Shown in pieces: positions 34,539-43,584 of a DNA stretch of 64,000 nt (the first letter of the stretch is position 1; every line of letters begins with the position of its first letter). The position numbers were made by a program, and so were the translations under genes. The stretch is from Fructobacillus cardui (GTDB lineage Bacteria; Bacillota; Bacilli; Lactobacillales; Lactobacillaceae), in the NCBI RefSeq assembly GCF_023218935.1, contig NZ_JAJIAL010000003.1; one strand, 5' to 3'. Below the pieces are notes generated by a model, which worked only from the letters and a program-made list of their open reading frames with translations, was not told where the DNA came from and made no database searches.

Positions 34539-37178
34539 ATGGCAAGGACAATTCGAGAGGATAATCAAATAACGGGCACGCTGCAAAACGTGATTTTTTC
34601 GGCAAATGATTCGTACTTTAAGATTCTTTCTGTCACAGTTAATGAAACGGATTTAGAGGACTGGGATGAAGAGGAAATCATTGTTACCGGAACCTTTGCC
34701 TCGGTTAAACCCGGTTCGACTTATACCTTTTATGGGCAACTAGTGACGCATCCCAAATACGGCCAACAGTTCCAAGCCGCCCGCTATGAAAATCAGATGC
34801 CAGCGGATGAAAAGGGGCTTGTGGCCTTTTTTGCGTCTGGTGATTTCCCGGGCGTGGGGAAGAAAACGGCGGAAAAAATTGTTGACCACCTTGGCCAGGA
34901 CGCGATTGATTTGATTTTGGCCGACCCAAGTGTTTTGACTGGGTTGGTCAAGCCAAAGGTTGCTGCTGATTTGGCCGAAAAACTCCAGGAAAATTTGGGT
35001 CTGGAAAAGCTTTTTTTGCTTGGCCACCAAATTGGCCTTTCCGCAGATGTTGCGGGACGACTCTTTGACCACTATGGGGAGGAGGCACAGGAAGTTCTGC
35101 AGAAGACTCCCTATCGCCTGGTATATGAATTTGATGGTTTACCCTTTAAAAAGGTGGACACCATCGCCAAGCAGGCCGGTTTTCCTGACGACCATCCTGA
35201 ACGGATTCAAGTTGGCGTCTACGCTGGAATTTTAAATGCCTGTTATTCGGCCGGCCATACCTATCTCACGGTTGACCAGGCACTAGCAGCCGCTCAGTCG
35301 ACCTTGCAGAGCAATAGTTCAAGCATGCAAACAGCCATTGACCAGGCCCTGGGTGCTTTGGTGAGCCAAGAACGGTTGGTCTATGAGGAGGGCAACTATA
35401 GCCCAACTGATTTAAAAGGGGCGGAAGTCCTTGTCGGTTCAAAGGTCAAAAGCTTATTAACGGCCAAATCAGCCGTCCAAACGACTCCGGATTTGGTGGA
35501 TACAACCTTTGTGGTTCCAGAAAATTTGGACTTAGATGAGGTTCAGCGGGCGGCAGTTGAAGCAGCCTTGACGAACCAGGTCTTTGTTTTGACCGGTGGT
35601 CCGGGGACTGGTAAAACAACAGTCACGAAAACGCTGGTTGCAACCTGGGAAGCGCTGGTTCGTCACCAGGCCCAAAGTCAAGGACGCGACAAAGAGTGGG
35701 TCAAGCAAAATCGTGTTCGGCTGGCCTCACCGACTGGTCGGGCAGCCAAGCGGATGACTGAAATTACTGGTTACGAAGCGACCACCATTCACCGTTTGCT
35801 TGGTATTACGGATGGTGATGACGCCGAATTTGATGCCGATAACCCGATTTCCGGTGGCCTGTTAATTATTGATGAGGCCTCGATGCTCGATATTTCCTTG
35901 GCGGAAAGTCTTTTTGCTGCCTTGCCCAAGGGCATGCATATCGTCTTAGTCGGGGATGCCGATCAATTGCCATCTGTTGGTCCCGGCAACGTCTTGTATG
36001 ATTTGATTCAAAGTCAGGTCGTGCCCCACGTCGCCTTGAAACGGATTTACCGCCAGGGTAAGGGTTCCAGTATTTCAGCTTTGGCGCAGTCGATTAATGC
36101 TGGAATCTTACCAAGGGACTTCCAGGAAAATCAGTCGGATCGCTCAACCTTCTTAAGCACAGCTGACCAAGTACCACGGGCCGTGAGCCAGGTGTTGCAG
36201 GCGGCGGTTAAGAAGGGCTTTACGGCCAATCAGGTTCAAGTTTTGGCACCGATGTATAAGACGCCGGCTGGTGTCTTGGCTTTGAATCAAATTGCTCAGG
36301 ACCTCTTTAACCCGGTCAAACCTGGGCAAAAAACCTTGCAACAGGGGGAGACTATTTTCCGCTTGGGTGATAAGGTTCTTCAACTTGAGAATGATTCTGA
36401 ACGAGATATTTACAACGGGGATATGGGTCAGGTCATTGCCATCCACTATAAGAAGGAACCCGGTGTGGCTGCGGATTCGTTGGTCGTTGACTTTGATGGC
36501 CAAGAGGTTTGGTATACAAGTAAGACTTTAAATCAGCTGACCCTCGCTTATGCCACAACGATTCATAAGGCGCAAGGAAATGAGTTCAAGTTAGTCATTT
36601 TAGTCCTAACAGGCCAATTTAAAATCATGCTCAATCAGAATTTGGTTTACACTGCCATTACCCGAGCCAAGGAATCCTTGGTCATGGTGGGTGACTACAG
36701 TGCGTATGAGTATGCAGCGACACATCCGGTACCGGTTCGACAGACCTTTTTACAAGAGCTATTAGTCGACCAGCAGAATGGACGACGAGCTACTTGCGCT
36801 AAGCAAGCAGACAGCCGTGTCGGACAGTTAGCCGAGCATCAAGGACAGACGGTTGACTGTGATGGACAAACAACTAATCTTGATAGCCAATCGGCTAGCC
36901 GTGCTGACCGGCTGGGCACCCAGCAATCACAAACAACTGCAGTCAGGCAGGAAGCCACTCAGCAGCCTCAAACAGCTGATGCACTTTCTGCCGAATCCGA
37001 CCAGCGGTCACTAACGTCTTCGTCGCAGCAAAAACCAGCAGTGCAGATGCCACTGGCTGCCGACCAAGTGGCTGGTGAAAGTGGGCTGACAACGGTAACT
37101 TTGGCACAAGCCATGGCCGATCCAATGATTGGCATGGCTGATTTAAAGCCGGCTGATTTTATGCCCGAATCGCGGTAA
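34539..37178 (+). CDS. recD2: RecD2-type DNA helicase
   Basis: This 879-residue SF1 helicase has an N-terminal OB/HhH part (GVGKKTAEKIVDHLG near residue 107), Walker A GGPGTGKTT (near 352), LIIDEASMLD (Walker B), and the late motifs TIHKAQGNEFK and YTAITRAKESLVMVGD. It acts in replication-repair without RecBC. The last 130 residues are a Gln/Ser/Thr-rich tail ending in a conserved-looking DPMIGMADL. A CCGCTC/GAGCGG hairpin sits upstream at 34498-34515. Confidence 0.93.
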   Translation: MARTIREDNQITGTLQNVIFSANDSYFKILSVTVNETDLEDWDEEEIIVTGTFASVKPGSTYTFYGQLVTHPKYGQQFQAARYENQMPADEKGLVAFFASGDFPGVGKKTAEKIVDHLGQDAIDLILADPSVLTGLVKPKVAADLAEKLQENLGLEKLFLLGHQIGLSADVAGRLFDHYGEEAQEVLQKTPYRLVYEFDGLPFKKVDTIAKQAGFPDDHPERIQVGVYAGILNACYSAGHTYLTVDQALAAAQSTLQSNSSSMQTAIDQALGALVSQERLVYEEGNYSPTDLKGAEVLVGSKVKSLLTAKSAVQTTPDLVDTTFVVPENLDLDEVQRAAVEAALTNQVFVLTGGPGTGKTTVTKTLVATWEALVRHQAQSQGRDKEWVKQNRVRLASPTGRAAKRMTEITGYEATTIHRLLGITDGDDAEFDADNPISGGLLIIDEASMLDISLAESLFAALPKGMHIVLVGDADQLPSVGPGNVLYDLIQSQVVPHVALKRIYRQGKGSSISALAQSINAGILPRDFQENQSDRSTFLSTADQVPRAVSQVLQAAVKKGFTANQVQVLAPMYKTPAGVLALNQIAQDLFNPVKPGQKTLQQGETIFRLGDKVLQLENDSERDIYNGDMGQVIAIHYKKEPGVAADSLVVDFDGQEVWYTSKTLNQLTLAYATTIHKAQGNEFKLVILVLTGQFKIMLNQNLVYTAITRAKESLVMVGDYSAYEYAATHPVPVRQTFLQELLVDQQNGRRATCAKQADSRVGQLAEHQGQTVDCDGQTTNLDSQSASRADRLGTQQSQTTAVRQEATQQPQTADALSAESDQRSLTSSSQQKPAVQMPLAADQVAGESGLTTVTLAQAMADPMIGMADLKPADFMPESR

Positions 37179-37279
37179 ATTTTTGTATAATAGTAGCAGA
37201 TTAAGTCTTAGACCAGATTGCTTTTTTTGCAGTGGTCCCAGTCAATAAAATAACAAACTTGAATTTTTTTGGAGTATTT

Positions 37280-38248
37280 ATGACCGCCAATCCGAAATAC
37301 CGTCTCTTTGATTTGGGTACGAACCTAGATTTAACTGAGGCGATTGCGAAACAATTACACACACCCGTTGCCCCGGTTGAGATTCAGACTTTTGCCGACA
37401 ACGAGATTTATGAACGAATCGTTGATTCTGTCCGGGGGATTGACGTTTACGTTGTCCAACCTATCAGCGAACCGGTCAATGACAACTTTATTAAGTTGAT
37501 GATTTTTATCGATGCTGCAAAACGGACGTCAGCCAAGTCGATTAACGTGATTATTCCTTATCTTGGCTATGCTCGATCGAACCGCAAGACACGGTCACGA
37601 GAACCGATTGTTGCCCGCTTGATTGCCAATATGTTGGAAAGCCAGGGCGTTAAGCGCGTCATGACGATGGACTTGCATACGAGTCAGGTGCAGGGATTTT
37701 TTGATATTCCTGTTGACCACCTGATTGCCATGCCTGTTCAAGCGAAATTTTACGAGGACCAGGGCTTAGTCGGACCGGATGTTGTCGTGGTTGCCTCTGG
37801 TTCATCGACTTTGAAATTAGTACAACGATTGGCTGAAGTCTTGCATGCCCAATGGGCCATCGTTGACCAAGACCAGGATTCTCGAGTGAAGACGGCAGTG
37901 ACTGGAAACGTTGCCGGTAAGCACGCCATTATCTTGTCGGATATGATTGATACCGGTGAAGCGACGGTTAAGGCAGCTATTGCCGTTCAAAAAGCAGGTG
38001 CCAAGACAATTGATGCCTTGGCAACTCACGCGGTCTTGTCGGGGGATGCGCCAAAGAAGCTCCAAGACTCGGTCCTTGACCGTGTGATTGTTACCGATAC
38101 GGTGCCAATTTCAGCTGAAAAGCACTTTGACAAATTGACAGTGATTACGGTAGCTAACCTCTTCGCCGAAGCGATTGGTCAAGTGATTGCCCACAAGTCG
38201 ATGGCTAAGGTCATGTTGAGTCCAGACCAACGTGAGGAACTCAAATGA
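37280..38248 (+). CDS. prs: Ribose-phosphate pyrophosphokinase
   Basis: The 322-residue enzyme makes PRPP from ribose-5-phosphate and ATP for nucleotide, His and Trp synthesis. Class I features are FADNEIYERI, the flexible loop YARSNRKTRSREP, MDLHTSQVQGFFDIPVDHL, and the PRPP loop, here SDMIDTGEATVKAA. ATG 37280 has a TTGGAG site; the upstream in-frame GTG is unlikely. The stop overlaps the next start. Confidence 0.93.
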   Translation: MTANPKYRLFDLGTNLDLTEAIAKQLHTPVAPVEIQTFADNEIYERIVDSVRGIDVYVVQPISEPVNDNFIKLMIFIDAAKRTSAKSINVIIPYLGYARSNRKTRSREPIVARLIANMLESQGVKRVMTMDLHTSQVQGFFDIPVDHLIAMPVQAKFYEDQGLVGPDVVVVASGSSTLKLVQRLAEVLHAQWAIVDQDQDSRVKTAVTGNVAGKHAIILSDMIDTGEATVKAAIAVQKAGAKTIDALATHAVLSGDAPKKLQDSVLDRVIVTDTVPISAEKHFDKLTVITVANLFAEAIGQVIAHKSMAKVMLSPDQREELK

Positions 38249-39171
38249 TGGTGGCTGATTTATTACGATTTGCTTCACCAGAATGGTCGGTGTTTGAAGA
38301 AGGTGGGGTATTGACCTCACAGTATGGTGCCTATTTGTCCCTAAAAACGCAGGACGAAGGAACGCTGACACTGACTTTTGCCAAGCATTATCCAAACCTG
38401 GTTTGGACGGTGACGATTGACGGTGAAAAATCAGAAGAATTGTTGGTCATTGCTAACCATGTTAGCGTTCATCTGCAAGCCGGTCACCACTACCAGTTCA
38501 CTTTGAATCAGTGGGAGACGGGGCAGATTGATTTTTGGCGGACAGGGCTCATGTTGACAGACCTCAATTGGTCGGGACAAGAAGAACTCTTAGCTGTCTT
38601 GCCAAAGGATGGTGAGGCAACAAAGCCTTATCTGACCTTTGTTGGCGATTCGATTGTTGCTGGTGAGGCAATGGCTGGCCCAAATCATGATCGCCACCAA
38701 CCAGCTTTATCCTTTCCAGCCTTAGTAGCGAATCACTTTGACCGCCCGTTGAATCGAATTGCCTATGGTGGAACGGGACTGACCGCTCGTGCGCCATTCC
38801 AGGAGCCAAAGGCCATTGATGCCCTCTGGCAAGTTGGCGAGGGGATTAGCCGCCGGCGAGTGGTAACGGGTCGAGTAATTGTGGCTTACGGACTAAACGA
38901 TGCCAACTATGGGGCCAGTGACCAAGAATTCGCTTTTGGTTTGCGCGTCTATTTGTTAGAATTGGTAAAACGGTTCCATGGTGCTGATTTTTATTTATTA
39001 ACCCCTTGGAATGGTGCCTTTGTGGATATTGTTTTGGCTGAAGTTGCTCGCTTTAGCAACTTTACTGTTGTTCGGGCGGACCAGTGGGGGATTCAGACAC
39101 GACCCTATCACCCTGACGTGTTGGCCCATCAGAAAATTGCAGAACAGTTAGTAGCAGTATTGGAGGAATAG
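38245..39171 (+). CDS. SGNH/GDSL-type hydrolase
   Basis: This 308-residue protein has an N-terminal beta domain of about 120 residues and a C-terminal SGNH esterase domain. The nucleophile block is TFVGDSIVAGEA, a YGLND block-III motif follows, and the end has YHPDVLAHQKIA with candidate Asp/His. No signal peptide is seen, so it probably works in the cytoplasm as an esterase or deacetylase. ATG 38245 overlaps the prs stop codon, indicating coupling. Confidence 0.75.
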   Translation: MMVADLLRFASPEWSVFEEGGVLTSQYGAYLSLKTQDEGTLTLTFAKHYPNLVWTVTIDGEKSEELLVIANHVSVHLQAGHHYQFTLNQWETGQIDFWRTGLMLTDLNWSGQEELLAVLPKDGEATKPYLTFVGDSIVAGEAMAGPNHDRHQPALSFPALVANHFDRPLNRIAYGGTGLTARAPFQEPKAIDALWQVGEGISRRRVVTGRVIVAYGLNDANYGASDQEFAFGLRVYLLELVKRFHGADFYLLTPWNGAFVDIVLAEVARFSNFTVVRADQWGIQTRPYHPDVLAHQKIAEQLVAVLEE

Positions 39172-39173
39172 AC

Positions 39174-40166
39174 ATGGTTTACCAAGCAGCAGAAGATCGT
39201 TATGAAAAGTTGCCCTATCGTCGAGTCGCTGATTCGGGCTTGATTGTACCCGCCGTTTCCTTTGGCCTTTGGCGCAACCTTGGCGATACCAAGCCACTGG
39301 AAAACTCTCGTAAAGTCATTTTGAAGGCCTTTGATGAAGGAATTTTCTCTTTTGACAATGCCTTTAATTACGGTCCAAACAATGGAACCGCTGAAGAGAC
39401 TTTTGGTCAGGTATACAAGTCTGATTTGAAGCCTTACCGAAACGAGTTGGTGATTACAACGAAGGCCGGTTACCACATGTGGCCTGGTCCGATGGGCGAA
39501 TTTTCTGGTCGCAAGACTTTGATTAACGCCTTGGATACTTCACTGCAAAAGATGAACTTGGATTACGTTGACATCTTTTATGCTCACCGTTTCGATCCAA
39601 ATACAAACTTGGAAGAAACTGCTCTTGCCTTAGATACCTTGGTTCGCCAGGGAAAGGCCCTCTATGTTGGGGTGTCAAATTATACGGCTGAACAAACGCA
39701 AGCCATTGCCCAAATCTTCAAGGAATTGACGACACCGTTTATCGGTAACCAAGTTTCTTACAATATGTTAAATCAGGAGCAGAAGAACTCTGGCTTGTTG
39801 GACATCTTGGACCAACACCATGCCGGACTCTTTGCATACGGACCATTGGCCGAAGGCTTGTTAACCGACCGCTATCTAAACGGGGTACCAGAAGACTTCC
39901 CAATCCACAAGACCAACGGTTTCTTGTTTGAAAACGGTCGCGATGCTTTGGCAGCAAAGTTACGAGCACTGAATGAATTAGCCCAAGGTCGCCAACAGAC
40001 ACTGAGTCAAATGTCATTGGCTTGGTTACTTCAAGACAAGCGGGTTGCTTCCGTTGTCATTGGAACATCATCCGTTGACCATTTGATGGATAACCTTGAA
40101 TTTACGAAAAACTTGGACTTTTCTGCCGATGAATTGGCACAAATTGACCAAATTATTAACCAATAA
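39174..40166 (+). CDS. Aldo/keto reductase (YghZ-like)
   Basis: The 330-residue NADPH-dependent oxidoreductase resembles the E. coli YghZ branch (L-glyceraldehyde 3-phosphate reductase). It shares the FDNAFNYGPNNGTAEE catalytic Asp/Tyr region, TKAGYHMWPGPMGEFSGRK, FYAHRFD and the C-terminal SVVIGTSSVDHL cofactor site. The natural substrate is unknown. It starts two bases after the SGNH gene and ends at a strong terminator. Confidence 0.9.
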   Translation: MVYQAAEDRYEKLPYRRVADSGLIVPAVSFGLWRNLGDTKPLENSRKVILKAFDEGIFSFDNAFNYGPNNGTAEETFGQVYKSDLKPYRNELVITTKAGYHMWPGPMGEFSGRKTLINALDTSLQKMNLDYVDIFYAHRFDPNTNLEETALALDTLVRQGKALYVGVSNYTAEQTQAIAQIFKELTTPFIGNQVSYNMLNQEQKNSGLLDILDQHHAGLFAYGPLAEGLLTDRYLNGVPEDFPIHKTNGFLFENGRDALAAKLRALNELAQGRQQTLSQMSLAWLLQDKRVASVVIGTSSVDHLMDNLEFTKNLDFSADELAQIDQIINQ

Positions 40167-40176
40167 TCTTGTAAAA

Positions 40177-40204
40177 AAGAAAGACCAATTTTTGGTCTTT
40201 TTTT
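40177..40204 (+). terminator. Terminator after the aldo/keto reductase
   Basis: AAGACCAA pairs with TTGGTCTT around a short T loop, with T7 after it. It ends the prs-SGNH-AKR unit. Confidence 0.8.
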
Positions 40205-40335
40205 AATGCTGTTGTATGATACGGACTCGATTGCTGATTTATCTGAAATCTTCCTTGATTTTTATGATTTAATTAATTTATGACTGCTAAAATACAAATA
40301 ATACCAATTTTAAATCATGATGAATTGGAGGAGTC

Positions 40336-40566
40336 ATGCTAAAAATTTATACTCGAAAAACATGTGCTGAATGTGCAGCAACCAAGCTCTATTTAAAGAC
40401 GAAGGGGATTGTCTTTGAAGAGGTGTCGCTCGATCAAAACCCAGACCTCTATACCCATTTTAAAAATGAGGGAAAGAAGCGTACACCAATTGTGGAGTCT
40501 TCGGTGGGTGATTGGTTAGGATTCTCGCCTAAAAAATTGAATGATTATATACGACACGAAGCATAA
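40336..40566 (+). CDS. Glutaredoxin/NrdH-like redoxin
   Basis: This 76-residue thioredoxin-fold protein has an active site CAEC at residues 12-15 and the cis-Pro context KRTPIVES. The GFSPKKL end resembles the NrdH C-terminus. NrdH proteins feed electrons to class Ib ribonucleotide reductase, but no nrd genes are nearby. ATG 40336 follows TTGGAGGAG. Confidence 0.8.
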   Translation: MLKIYTRKTCAECAATKLYLKTKGIVFEEVSLDQNPDLYTHFKNEGKKRTPIVESSVGDWLGFSPKKLNDYIRHEA

Positions 40567-40639
40567 AAATATTAAAAAAGTGCCAAAGGAATCAAAAGGT
40601 TATCAGCAAAAAATGGGCGTTGACTTTCTGAGTGAACCT

Positions 40640-40820
40640 AATAATCGTGATGAAATTCATTAGGTTTAACTGATTCCGACGGGCCTTTTTAAGTGCCATT
40701 AAGTTGCTTGAAACGGCATTTTAACTAGCCAGTAGGGACTTTTTCCGGTAAAATTGATAGGTATTTTGCTATCTAAAAAATGCTGGTTGGCTAGATGGCC
40801 ATGAATGGAGTTTAACATTA
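40640..40820 (+). promoter_or_regulatory. Structured leader upstream of brnQ
   Basis: The 254-base gap before brnQ has several inverted repeats: AACCTAAT/ATTAGGTT (about 40636-40668), AAGTGCC/GGCATTT, GATAG/CTATC and an outer CTAGCCA/TGGCTAG. The last encloses a possible promoter or leader segment. It resembles a folded leader, but no T-box signature or leader peptide rich in Ile, Leu or Val is seen. Confidence 0.35.
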
Positions 40821-42188
40821 ATGGAAAAAAAACTTAGTTGGAAACAGGCCCTGCTCCTGTTTTCATTGATTTTTGGAATGTTCTTTGGATCCGGAAACCT
40901 GATTTTTCCGGTTCACTTGGGACAAATTGCAGGTGCGCAATGGGGTCCTGCTACGGTTGGCTTTTTGCTGAGTGCGGTTATCTTGCCGTTGTTGGCCTTG
41001 GTTGCTTTAGCGGTTACCCGGTCCGAATCAGTCTTTGATTTGATTCGACCATTAGGGCACAGACCGGCCACAATTTTCTTGGTTGCCTTGCAGCTATGCT
41101 TGGGACCAATCATTGTGGCTCCTCGAACGGCAACGGTTGCTTATTCGTTTTCCTTTGCCAATTGGCTACCAAAGGGTCAGCAACAAATTGGTTTGATTGT
41201 CTTTGCCTTGATTTACTTTATCCTCGTTTATTGGTCGTCAACTCAATCAACGAAGCTATTGGGTATTATTGGCCGCTACCTAAACCCAATTTTCTTGGCC
41301 ATGTTGGCTTTCATCTTTATTTTAGCCATCATCTCACCAATGGGTTCCACTCACCAAGCGGTGACAACAGCCTATCAGGGAAATGCGATTGCGCCGGCCT
41401 TTATTGAAGGCTACAATACGGTCGATGCGATGGCGGGATTGATTTTTGGGGTGACAATCGTGCATTCCATTCAAAAATTAGACTACAAAAAGCCTGGTGA
41501 AATCGCGACTGTCATTGTGAAGACTGGAACCTTGTCGATGGTTGTTTTGGCTGTGGTCTATGTTGGCTTGATTTTGCTGGGCACGACTTCCTTGGCCCAT
41601 ATGCCAATCTCAAGTAACGGTGCCGTTGCTTTGACCAATGTGATGCTGTATTATTTCGGCCGTTTTGGTCAAATCTTTATCGCTGTCATGGGTACACTGG
41701 CCGTCTTTACTACGGCTATGGGACTGACGGCATCTTTTGCCCGCGATTTAAACCGCGTTTGGCCCAAGGTTTCCTATAAAGGTTGGTTGGCTTTTGCCTC
41801 ACTTTTGGCCTTTATTGTCGCAACACTAGGACTCGACAAGATTATTGTTTGGGCTGCCCCAATCCTGATGTTTTTGTACCCCATTGCAATTGTGCTGATT
41901 CTACTGAGTTTGTTGTCACCATGGCTAGGTCAGGGACGCTTTCTCTATGGCTGGGCGTTGGGCTTGACGTTGATTGCAGCTGTCTTTGATGGCTTGTCAA
42001 ACGCACCTTTTGCCAAGGACCTTGGTGGATTGGTCTCTTATACTGTTGGAACAACTACTCATGTCGGTTGGTACCAGACCCATATTTTTGGCGCCAGTGT
42101 CGGCTTTGGCTGGATTGGTTTTGCCTTTTTTGGTATTGTGATTGGCCTAATTTGCCAAAAGCTGTTTGGAACAAAAACAAAGTCATAA
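40821..42188 (+). CDS. brnQ: Branched-chain amino acid transporter
   Basis: The 455-residue membrane protein is of the LIVCS family, which imports Leu, Ile and Val with Na+ or H+. The family signature FGMFFGSGNLIFPVHLG is at about residues 18-35, and about 12 membrane helices follow. The start ATG 40821 is weakly preceded by GGAG. The gene is convergent with citI and shares its bidirectional terminator. Confidence 0.93.
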   Translation: MEKKLSWKQALLLFSLIFGMFFGSGNLIFPVHLGQIAGAQWGPATVGFLLSAVILPLLALVALAVTRSESVFDLIRPLGHRPATIFLVALQLCLGPIIVAPRTATVAYSFSFANWLPKGQQQIGLIVFALIYFILVYWSSTQSTKLLGIIGRYLNPIFLAMLAFIFILAIISPMGSTHQAVTTAYQGNAIAPAFIEGYNTVDAMAGLIFGVTIVHSIQKLDYKKPGEIATVIVKTGTLSMVVLAVVYVGLILLGTTSLAHMPISSNGAVALTNVMLYYFGRFGQIFIAVMGTLAVFTTAMGLTASFARDLNRVWPKVSYKGWLAFASLLAFIVATLGLDKIIVWAAPILMFLYPIAIVLILLSLLSPWLGQGRFLYGWALGLTLIAAVFDGLSNAPFAKDLGGLVSYTVGTTTHVGWYQTHIFGASVGFGWIGFAFFGIVIGLICQKLFGTKTKS

Positions 42189-42193
42189 AAATC

Positions 42194-42230
42194 AGGAGTG
42201 AAAACGATTTCGTTTTCACTCCTTTTTTTG
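42194..42230. terminator. Bidirectional terminator between brnQ and citI
   Basis: AGGAGTGAAAACGA pairs with TCGTTTTCACTCCT, followed by T7 on the plus side. It is one of the strongest hairpins in the window. Confidence 0.88.
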
Positions 42231-42339
42231 TGCATCGGAATAATTGTGCAACAAAAAAGCCTGCCGGAAGTGATATGAATCCTGAAATTTGTTTGTCTAA
42301 ATTTCGGGACCCAAATCAAGGGGTAGACTTTTTAAAAAT

Positions 42340-43287
42340 TTATTCAGCTTCTTCGTTGATAATTCGGTATGCCAATGATTCTGACATTACCAAGTCGGTG
42401 ACAAAGCCACCGCGAAGGGCGCCGAGGGCCGCTTTTGACTTCGCCTTAGAGCGGACGACACCAATTCGTTTTGATGTGGCGAGGATTGAATTCATATCCA
42501 AACCAACGACCTTGTCGGAACCAACGTTTAAGATGTTTCCGTTAATGTCATATGGCCGACCGTAAATCATACCTGCAACTTCGCCTAATTTGACGTTAGG
42601 GAAGAGGCGGTTGATGTTTTGGTTCCAAATGGCGATGGATTCAAGCGAGGCAATTGTGCCCATACCAGTCAAAACTGTATCCATTTGCTTGGCTAAGTCG
42701 ATGGTTTGCTTGATTGAAACTGCTTCATACAAGCCATTACGGACGGCATCATCGGCTAAGTAGAGGGGAGCGGGGAGCGTTAAGAATTCACCAGCAACCT
42801 TCTTGGCAGCGCGTTCAACAATGCGAACGGAACCGGCTGTAGAGTTGTACTTCATGTTTTCCCCAACGAATTGGGTAAACTTAATCTGGTCTAAGGGATT
42901 GGACATGATGGCATCAATCAGTGAGTACATCGTGTCACCCCAGGTCATTCCAACGATATGAGGACCATTTTCTAAGTGCTTAACTACCAGATTGGCCGCG
43001 TAGTTTGAAATCAAATCTTCAGTGGCACTTGTCGTGGTGTCATCTTGGATAATGTAGCAATTTGTGTTTGGAAATTTTTCCTTAAAAACTTGCTCCAACT
43101 GTGAATTACGGTTAGCAGAGGTGGCAATTTCAATTTTCACAACGCCGGTTTTCACGGCTTCTGTCAGGTACTTATTAATAAGGTACCGGGAAACGTCGTA
43201 CTTGGTTGAAATTTCACCAAAGGACAACTTGTTTAGGTAGTAGTCTTCAGAAATTTGCGCCAGTAAATTTGGATCCGTTGTGGACAT
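42340..43287 (-). CDS. citI: Citrate operon regulator CitI (SorC/DeoR type)
   Basis: The 315-residue protein has an N-terminal helix-turn-helix (LSFGEISTKYDVSRYLINKYL, about residues 19-38) and a SorC-type sugar/acid-binding C-terminal domain (IVGMTWGDTMYSLIDAI). It is divergent from citM, as in Weissella and Leuconostoc, where CitI binds AT-rich operators between the two genes and activates both on citrate. The assignment rests on this synteny plus family. The start at 43287 is ATG. Confidence 0.9.
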   Translation of the reverse strand: MSTTDPNLLAQISEDYYLNKLSFGEISTKYDVSRYLINKYLTEAVKTGVVKIEIATSANRNSQLEQVFKEKFPNTNCYIIQDDTTTSATEDLISNYAANLVVKHLENGPHIVGMTWGDTMYSLIDAIMSNPLDQIKFTQFVGENMKYNSTAGSVRIVERAAKKVAGEFLTLPAPLYLADDAVRNGLYEAVSIKQTIDLAKQMDTVLTGMGTIASLESIAIWNQNINRLFPNVKLGEVAGMIYGRPYDINGNILNVGSDKVVGLDMNSILATSKRIGVVRSKAKSKAALGALRGGFVTDLVMSESLAYRIINEEAE

Positions 43288-43510
43288 ATTGTCATCCTTT
43301 TCCTTCTATTATTGATTTTCTTTAATTTAAGCCGCAATTTTTGGCCTAAACAAGAAATCATTAAATTGATTCTACTACAAAATTCAAGATATTTACAATC
43401 ATAGTGTAAAATATTTTAAAAGTAAGACAAATTTAAAGATGGTAAAAAACTTTAAATATTGAAAAATAGTTAATTATGTATTTTATTTGTAAAAATATTA
43501 AATATTTTCC

Positions 43511-43539
43511 TTTACATTCGCCAATGCACAATTTAAAAT
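43511..43539 (+). promoter_or_regulatory. Predicted cit operon promoter in the citI-citM control region
   Basis: TTTACA (43511-43516) and TAAAAT (43534-43539) are 17 bases apart, 45 bases before citM. The whole 297-base gap (43288-43584) is very AT-rich, with dyads such as AAATATT and TTTAAA, in line with CitI operators known from relatives. The exact operators cannot be fixed from this single sequence. Confidence 0.6.
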
Positions 43540-43584
43540 GAATTTAGGATTTAATTCAAGTCTTCAAAAACATAGGAGGCCAAT

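Noticed and set aside
42194..42230. Catabolite-response element in the GAAAACGATTTCG segment
   Set aside because: It lies in a convergent terminator after both genes, and the match to the operator consensus is imperfect.
42068..42565. 165-residue plus-strand ORF overlapping citI
   Set aside because: It runs through the terminator and antisense to citI, with no ribosome site.
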